From Eubacterium sp. (lineage in GTDB: Bacteria > Bacillota > Clostridia > Oscillospirales > Acutalibacteraceae), in assembly GCA_017543415.1 (NCBI GenBank), contig JAFYGD010000130.1, forward strand, positions 1 to 6,052: a DNA stretch of 6,052 nucleotides, given 5' to 3'. The position numbers and the translations under genes were made by a program. How positions within the stretch are numbered: the stretch's first letter is position 1; every line of letters starts with the position of its first letter. Positions 5,368 to 6,052 of this stretch are shown piece by piece. The notes beneath the pieces were generated by a model. That model did not search any database. It had not been told where the DNA came from and worked only from the letters and a program-made list of their open reading frames with translations.

Positions 5368-6052
5368 TTATTCTTCGTTCTGAGAATCTTCAATTACCTT
5401 CTGGGTAACGTTTTCGGGGCATCTTTCATATCTTGCAAATTCAGTAGTGAAAGAGCCTCTGCCCTGTGTAATCTGGCGCATTGAGGTTGAGAAGGTAGTC
5501 ATTTCTCCCTGAGGAACCTCTGCAACAATTTCCTGCATACCGTCACCAATCGGGTTCATGCCGAGCACTCTGCCGCGGCGCTTGTTGATATCGCCGATAA
5601 CGTCGCCCATTGCGTCGTCGTTTACGATTGCGTTAAGAGTAACGATAGGTTCAAGAAGAGCGGGACCTGCCTGAGGAATACCGTTCTTGAATGCGATGGA
5701 AGCAGCAGTTTTGAACGCCATTTCGCTTGAGTCAACCGGATGATAGGAGCCGTCGAAGAGAGTAGCCTTAACGCCAACCATCGGATAACCTGCAAGAACG
5801 CCCTTTTCCATAGCTTCCTTGAGTCCCTTTTCAACTGCCGGGAAGTAGTTCTTCGGTACGGAACCGCCTACAACGCGCTCTGCGAATACAAGCTCGTCGC
5901 TGTCACAGGGTTCAAATTCAATCCAAACGTCACCGAACTGACCGTGACCGCCTGACTGCTTCTTATGTCTGCCCTGTACTTCGACCTTCTTGGAGATGGT
6001 TTCTCTGTAAGCAACACGGGGCTGAATAAGGTTAGCGGTAACCTTATACTTA
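5368..6052 (-). CDS. fusA: Elongation factor G family protein, C-terminal part (partial)
   Basis: The reading frame is open from the window's right edge (codons from 6051) to the stop at 5368, giving 227 residues of a protein that is normally about 690. An internal Met at 5811 is not the real start, since homologous sequence continues upstream of it. EF-G is a cytoplasmic GTPase that moves tRNA and mRNA on the ribosome; the G domain is outside the window. Seen: domain IV, starting near QPRVAYRETI (fragment residues 10-19) and continuing through QSGGHGQFGDVW (32-43), GSVPKNYFPAVEKGL and DGSYHPVDSSEMAFK (100-114); then domain V with LLEPIV (132-137), MGDVIGDINKRRGRVLGM (148-165) and TQGRGSFTTEF (195-205). 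Where canonical EF-G has GGRGQYGHV, this protein has GGHGQFGDV. It is also not followed by tuf. Both points suggest the EF-G-like paralogue (FusA2-type) rather than the str-operon factor, so the symbol denotes family only. Confidence 0.92.
   Translation of the reverse strand, partial: KYKVTANLIQPRVAYRETISKKVEVQGRHKKQSGGHGQFGDVWIEFEPCDSDELVFAERVVGGSVPKNYFPAVEKGLKEAMEKGVLAGYPMVGVKATLFDGSYHPVDSSEMAFKTAASIAFKNGIPQAGPALLEPIVTLNAIVNDDAMGDVIGDINKRRGRVLGMNPIGDGMQEIVAEVPQGEMTTFSTSMRQITQGRGSFTTEFARYERCPENVTQKVIEDSQNEE

Noticed and set aside
5809..5811. ATG at 5811 as the start of a short 147-residue gene
   Set aside because: Translation upstream to the window edge continues EF-G domain IV without a stop, so this Met is internal and the gene is merely cut by the window.
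5622..5834. Alternative - strand frame inside the EF-G-like gene
   Set aside because: The EF-G domain IV/V reading frame occupies the same bases with clear family motifs; this frame and the + strand frame at 5740-5955 are shadows.

Overview
The window looks like chromosomal DNA from a low-to-moderate GC Firmicute, most likely an anaerobic gut-type member of the Clostridia (Oscillospirales/Ruminococcaceae-like). This rests on the cdaA-cdaR pair, Gram-positive-style Shine-Dalgarno sequences (a full AAGGAGGT before cdaR), AT-rich spacers and tight gene packing. The genus cannot be named from the sequence alone. No mobile element, CRISPR array, tRNA or rRNA is visible.

Layout. Positions 1-52 hold a short promoter/ribosome-binding region. 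Positions 53-2324 (+ strand) are a two-gene carbohydrate unit: an NAD- and metal-dependent glycoside hydrolase of family 4 (6-phospho-glycosidase type), then one base after its stop a PfkB/ribokinase-family sugar kinase. The remaining genes are all on the - strand, converging on this unit. Reading leftward from the right edge they are: the C-terminal third of an elongation factor G family protein (5368-6052, 5' end outside the window); a six-helix DUF308/HdeD-like membrane protein (4701-5321); then, after a strong terminator and an AT-rich promoter region, cdaA (membrane diadenylate cyclase, 3587-4522) and cdaR (YbbR-domain regulator, 2338-3597). cdaA and cdaR overlap by 11 bases. The kinase and cdaR end 13 bases apart and share one bidirectional terminator hairpin.

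How the genes work together. CdaA makes cyclic di-AMP, which controls potassium/osmolyte balance and is tied to cell-wall homeostasis; CdaR is its membrane-anchored extracellular partner. The usual third member, glmM, is not next to them here. The hydrolase and kinase presumably process one imported sugar or its hydrolysis product, but no transporter or regulator lies in the window to fix the substrate. The EF-G-like gene is not followed by tuf and carries paralogue-like motif variants, so it is probably a second EF-G-type GTPase rather than the str-operon fusA.

Overall this is mostly ordinary core/metabolic DNA. The points worth a second look are the CDAP active-site signature in the hydrolase, the cdaA-cdaR unit without glmM, the shared terminator with a stop codon in its loop, a terminator whose wobble pairs show which strand it serves, and a hairpin between the EF-G-like and DUF308 genes. 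I did not find a convincing undescribed system.
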